A DNA stretch of 64,000 nt from Acidimicrobiales bacterium (GTDB lineage Bacteria > Actinomycetota > Acidimicrobiia > Acidimicrobiales > Poriferisodalaceae): NCBI GenBank assembly GCA_014239555.1, contig JAAZYR010000007.1, positions 67,141-131,140 of the forward strand. Reading direction: 5' to 3'. Shown piece by piece: positions 61,379 through 64,000 of this stretch (position 1 is its first letter; every line of letters begins with the position of its first letter). The translations under genes were made by a program, and so were the position numbers. A model generated the notes under the pieces. The model was not told the DNA's origin and made no database searches. It worked only from the letters and a program-made list of their open reading frames with translations.

Positions 61379-62320
61379 ATGGAACAAGTGCCTTTCGATT
61401 CCACAACGTCAACCTTGGTACTTGTAAATCCCGCCGCTAATCGTGGACGCGCTCAACGTGTGGGCGAAGTGATCACCAACGTTCTTCTTGACCGTGGAGT
61501 TCCTGCCAAAAAAGTTTTGCCTTCCTCGATTTCCGCAACTCGTGAACTGGTCAAAGAAGCGATAAATCGAGGGGTCCGCGTAGTTGCAGTCGGGGGTGAC
61601 GGGCTCGTTCACCATGTCGTTCAGGAGATCGCCCAAACGTCAGGAACGTTGGGAATTGTTCCCGCAGGAACAGGTAACGACTTTGCTGCAGCGCTGGGAC
61701 TCCCCACAAGCGTTCAAGAAATGGCTACCGCCGTAACAGATGCTGCAACTGCTGTCGACGTACTCAAGATGACCGATGGGGAAGGGTCCGTGCGGTACGG
61801 CACCACCATTGCAACAGCCGGTTTTTCGGCAGCAGTCAACGTCCGAGCCGAACGATTGCGATGGCCTCAGGGACCAAGTAAGTACACGGTAGCAACGCTG
61901 ATGGAGATAACTCGTCTTCCGCGCTACCGCGTCGAAATAACGATTGACGGGGCCGAGAGATCATGCACCTGTCTCCTTGTGGCGGTCGCTAACACTGCAT
62001 TTTTCGGTGGCGGAATGAAAATTGCGCCGGAGGCAAGTCCGACTTCGGGTTCAGTCGAAGTTGTGCTGATTCATGACACTTCAGCTCTGCATCTTCTCCG
62101 TGTTCTTCCGAAAACATTTTCTGGAGCCCATGTAACGGATCAGGCAGTCGAGATCATTCGCGGTAAAAAAATAGAGATGCAAATGATTCCTGTGAACGGG
62201 CATGAATCGTGCGATTTCCGGTCAGATGGGGAAGCTGTGGGTTCTCTTCCACAAACCATTACGGTGGTGCCCGGAGGATTACAGGTTGCCGGCGTCACAG
62301 TTGCGGATGTATCGAATTAG
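61379..62320 (+). CDS. Diacylglycerol/lipid kinase family protein
   Basis: A 313-residue DAGK-catalytic-domain protein. It begins LVLVNPAANRGRAQRVGE, has the ATP-binding GGDGLVHHV near residue 72 and the GTGNDFA loop near 95. The later CTCLLVAVANTAFFGGGMKIAP is the second-domain strand. It phosphorylates a lipid alcohol or a related substrate. The next gene starts about 20 bases on. Confidence 0.9.
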   Translation: MEQVPFDSTTSTLVLVNPAANRGRAQRVGEVITNVLLDRGVPAKKVLPSSISATRELVKEAINRGVRVVAVGGDGLVHHVVQEIAQTSGTLGIVPAGTGNDFAAALGLPTSVQEMATAVTDAATAVDVLKMTDGEGSVRYGTTIATAGFSAAVNVRAERLRWPQGPSKYTVATLMEITRLPRYRVEITIDGAERSCTCLLVAVANTAFFGGGMKIAPEASPTSGSVEVVLIHDTSALHLLRVLPKTFSGAHVTDQAVEIIRGKKIEMQMIPVNGHESCDFRSDGEAVGSLPQTITVVPGGLQVAGVTVADVSN

Positions 62321-62341
62321 TCGTCGAAGGCAACCAACCAG

Positions 62342-62662
62342 ATGAGTAACTCGCTAGCTCCTTTAGCAAACGACGTTGACACACGCGTGTTCAGCACGTC
62401 GATGGTGATTTCCGGCGTTCGATGCGCCCTTACATATGTGATTCTGCCTTTCTTGGCACCCCTGGCTGGGGTCAGCTCGGGAGTGGGGCCCTGGATAGGT
62501 CTACCCCTTGGACTGGTTGCCATTGCCGCCAACGTTCTGAGCATCCGCCGATTTTGGAGGTCCAACCACCGTTGGAAATGGCCGATGAGCCTAATCAACG
62601 GCGCCGTAATCGGTTTGTTGACCGTCCTTGTCATGATGGATCTTCTCGACGTCTTAGGGTGA
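62342..62662 (+). CDS. Small conserved-looking membrane protein
   Basis: A 106-residue protein with three hydrophobic segments (about 20-43, 49-68 and 82-104) and a basic loop SIRRFWRSNHRWKWP between the second and third. I do not recognise a family with a function; similar small membrane proteins of this length are common in actinobacteria. The spacing and order (after the lipid kinase) suggest cotranscription. No motif allows a role to be assigned. Confidence 0.7.
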   Translation: MSNSLAPLANDVDTRVFSTSMVISGVRCALTYVILPFLAPLAGVSSGVGPWIGLPLGLVAIAANVLSIRRFWRSNHRWKWPMSLINGAVIGLLTVLVMMDLLDVLG

Positions 62663-62770
62663 TCGGCGATGTGGTTGTGATACGGGGTCAGCAGTCAGAT
62701 TGTGGTTGTGGAATAGTTCGCAGCGGGGACCTCGGGGCAACTTCAGTTCGACAACACCGAGGGAGAGCAC

Positions 62771-63985
62771 GTGCACATTGTCTTTGCTGACGAGATCGAC
62801 GCCCCCTTTATCGAAAGTCTCGAAAACGACGGCCATCGTTGCAACGTATTGCACGTCTCTGCCGCACAGGGTTTAGATCAACTCATCGGAGACGCCGACG
62901 TGCTGGTTGTACGCAGCACGCCCGTCACACGTTTAACTATCGAAGCTGCCGCTCACTTAGGGCTGATTGTTCGTGCCGGAGCGGGCACCGACACCATTGA
63001 CACCCAAGCCGCAAGTGAGAACGGTGTCTATGTCTGCAATGTTCCCGGACAAAACGCAGCCGCTGTTGCAGAATTAACGATGGGCTTGCTCTTAGCAGTC
63101 GACCGTAATATTCCGGCTTCAACCGCAGACCTGCACAACGGTAAGTGGGCGAAATCTGAATATTCAGCAGCGCGGGGACTCAAAGGACGCACAATGGCGA
63201 TCCTAGGTCTGGGAGAGATTGGCCTGGCGGTGGCCGAACGCGCGACTGCGTTCGGCATCAAGGTACGGGCTTTGAGCCGATCGGAACGGGCTTCTGGTCT
63301 CTTGGATCGAATTAATCGCTTAAACATCGATTTCTTCGATGACGTTAAAACGCTTGTGAATGGTGCTGACATTATTTCGCTTCACCTTCCCCTGACCGAT
63401 CGAACGCGCAACATCGTGGATGATCACTTTCTTAATCAGATGTCGCACGGGGCAATTTTGTTGAATACTGCTAGAGGCGGCCTCATTGATGAAGCCGCTC
63501 TTCTCAAAGCGATGGAAACCAAAGCGATTCGGGTGGGACTCGACGTGTACGAGGAGGAGCCTTCAACACCGGTGGGGGACTGGGATAGTTCTTTCGTTGA
63601 GCATCCAAATATTGCAGGTACCCATCACATTGGCGGGTCGACTCAGCAGGCGCGAGAAGCAGTTGCGTCCGGTGTTGTTCGAGTTATCAAAGCCTATGTA
63701 GAGGGCCGGATGCTGAATTGTGTGAACCTGGCGGACCGTCCGCTCGGGGCGTGCACTCTTAAGGTGACGCACAGAGACGAAGTGGGCGCACTTGCGGCGG
63801 TCCTCGCGTGTCTTCGAGGCGCCGGCATCAACGTGCAACAGATGCAAAATGAAATTTTTGCAGGTATTTCACCGACAGCTGCAGTCGCAACGATTCGCGC
63901 TTCAAGGCCTCCTACAGCCGAAACAGTTACTGACCTACGTCAGTTGAAAAGTGTTATCCGAGTTGAGGTTGCGGAGCAGGCCTGA
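62771..63985 (+). CDS. serA: D-3-phosphoglycerate dehydrogenase-like 2-hydroxyacid dehydrogenase with ACT-type C-terminus
   Basis: A 404-residue D-2-hydroxyacid dehydrogenase. The NAD motif is LGLGEIGLAVAE near residue 145, catalytic Arg is in LNTARGGLIDE, Glu in GLDVYEEEPS and the His in THHIGGST. The last roughly 80 residues form an ACT-like regulatory domain (THRDEVGALAAVLACLRGAG). The arrangement is that of short SerA without the extra intervening domain, so 3-phosphoglycerate and serine synthesis is the likely role. GTG start follows GGGAGAG. Confidence 0.83.
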   Translation: MHIVFADEIDAPFIESLENDGHRCNVLHVSAAQGLDQLIGDADVLVVRSTPVTRLTIEAAAHLGLIVRAGAGTDTIDTQAASENGVYVCNVPGQNAAAVAELTMGLLLAVDRNIPASTADLHNGKWAKSEYSAARGLKGRTMAILGLGEIGLAVAERATAFGIKVRALSRSERASGLLDRINRLNIDFFDDVKTLVNGADIISLHLPLTDRTRNIVDDHFLNQMSHGAILLNTARGGLIDEAALLKAMETKAIRVGLDVYEEEPSTPVGDWDSSFVEHPNIAGTHHIGGSTQQAREAVASGVVRVIKAYVEGRMLNCVNLADRPLGACTLKVTHRDEVGALAAVLACLRGAGINVQQMQNEIFAGISPTAAVATIRASRPPTAETVTDLRQLKSVIRVEVAEQA

Positions 63986-64000
63986 CCGAAGCAAGTCTGC

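Overview
The window reads as a gene-dense bacterial chromosome fragment, most likely from a marine actinobacterium of the Acidimicrobiia type. This placement is an inference from gene content: many acyl-CoA dehydrogenases, family III CoA-transferases, thiolase/DUF35 and MaoC pairs, an SCO6745-family protein, flavin oxidoreductases and methylated-osmolyte genes. No marker gene in the window settles the taxonomy. About 60 protein genes were found. No tRNA, rRNA, CRISPR array, insertion sequence or phage gene was seen. Genes are packed tightly, with many 4-nt ATGA/GTGA stop-start overlaps and convergent genes that touch or overlap. Shine-Dalgarno-like motifs are visible before many starts, and GTG/TTG starts are common. 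No classical DNA-binding regulator was recognised.

Layout. 0-6.4 kb: acyl-CoA dehydrogenase, lumazine synthase, amidohydrolase, two alpha/beta hydrolases, an SDR and a luciferase-like oxidoreductase. 6.4-16.9 kb, minus strand: a probable methylated-osmolyte island. It holds a three-gene betaine/proline-type ABC importer (ATPase, a very long permease, lipoprotein binding protein), then, after a GC-rich hairpin, an MttB-family methyltransferase, an FAD/GcvT dimethylglycine-dehydrogenase-like protein and a DddP-like (DMSP lyase, M24 fold) gene interrupted by one in-frame TAA. 17.2-19.7 kb: macro-domain protein, a 35-residue lysine-rich small ORF and a Baeyer-Villiger-type monooxygenase. 19.8-28.1 kb: enoyl-CoA hydratase, amidase, HyuA-type hydantoinase, CoA-transferase, rhodanese and a dimethylformamidase-like protein. 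28-36 kb: a disordered protein, a TTC38-like protein, redox enzymes and modABC molybdate uptake. 35.6-41.3 kb: metallo-hydrolase, two dehydrogenases, a glutamine amidotransferase, a CMD/AhpD-like gene whose CxxC motif reads C-F-H-TGA (candidate selenocysteine) followed by a SECIS-like hairpin, a thioesterase and a DUF1330 protein. 41.3-56.4 kb, minus strand: SDR, GlnRS, SCO6745 and cupin proteins, then a large catabolic block (two acyl-CoA dehydrogenases, two MaoC proteins, nitroreductase, Cys-less thiolase with DUF35 partner, a degenerate alpha/beta hydrolase, SRPBCC protein, APH-like kinase, PhyH dioxygenase). An ADP-ribosylglycohydrolase is inserted on the plus strand. 56.4-64 kb: dihydroorotase-like amidohydrolase, FAH-family enzyme, MFS transporter, CoA-transferase, lipid-kinase-like protein, small membrane protein and a SerA-like dehydrogenase.

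How it fits together. The importer and the MttB, DMGDH/GcvT and DddP-like genes could take up and demethylate or cleave betaine or DMSP. The 45-56 kb block has the components of a CoA-thioester side-chain cycle (dehydrogenation, hydration, retro-aldol cleavage) like that used on sterol-type side chains. The substrates of both are inferences. The strongest oddities are the C-x-x-TGA CMD gene and the TAA-split dddP-like gene.
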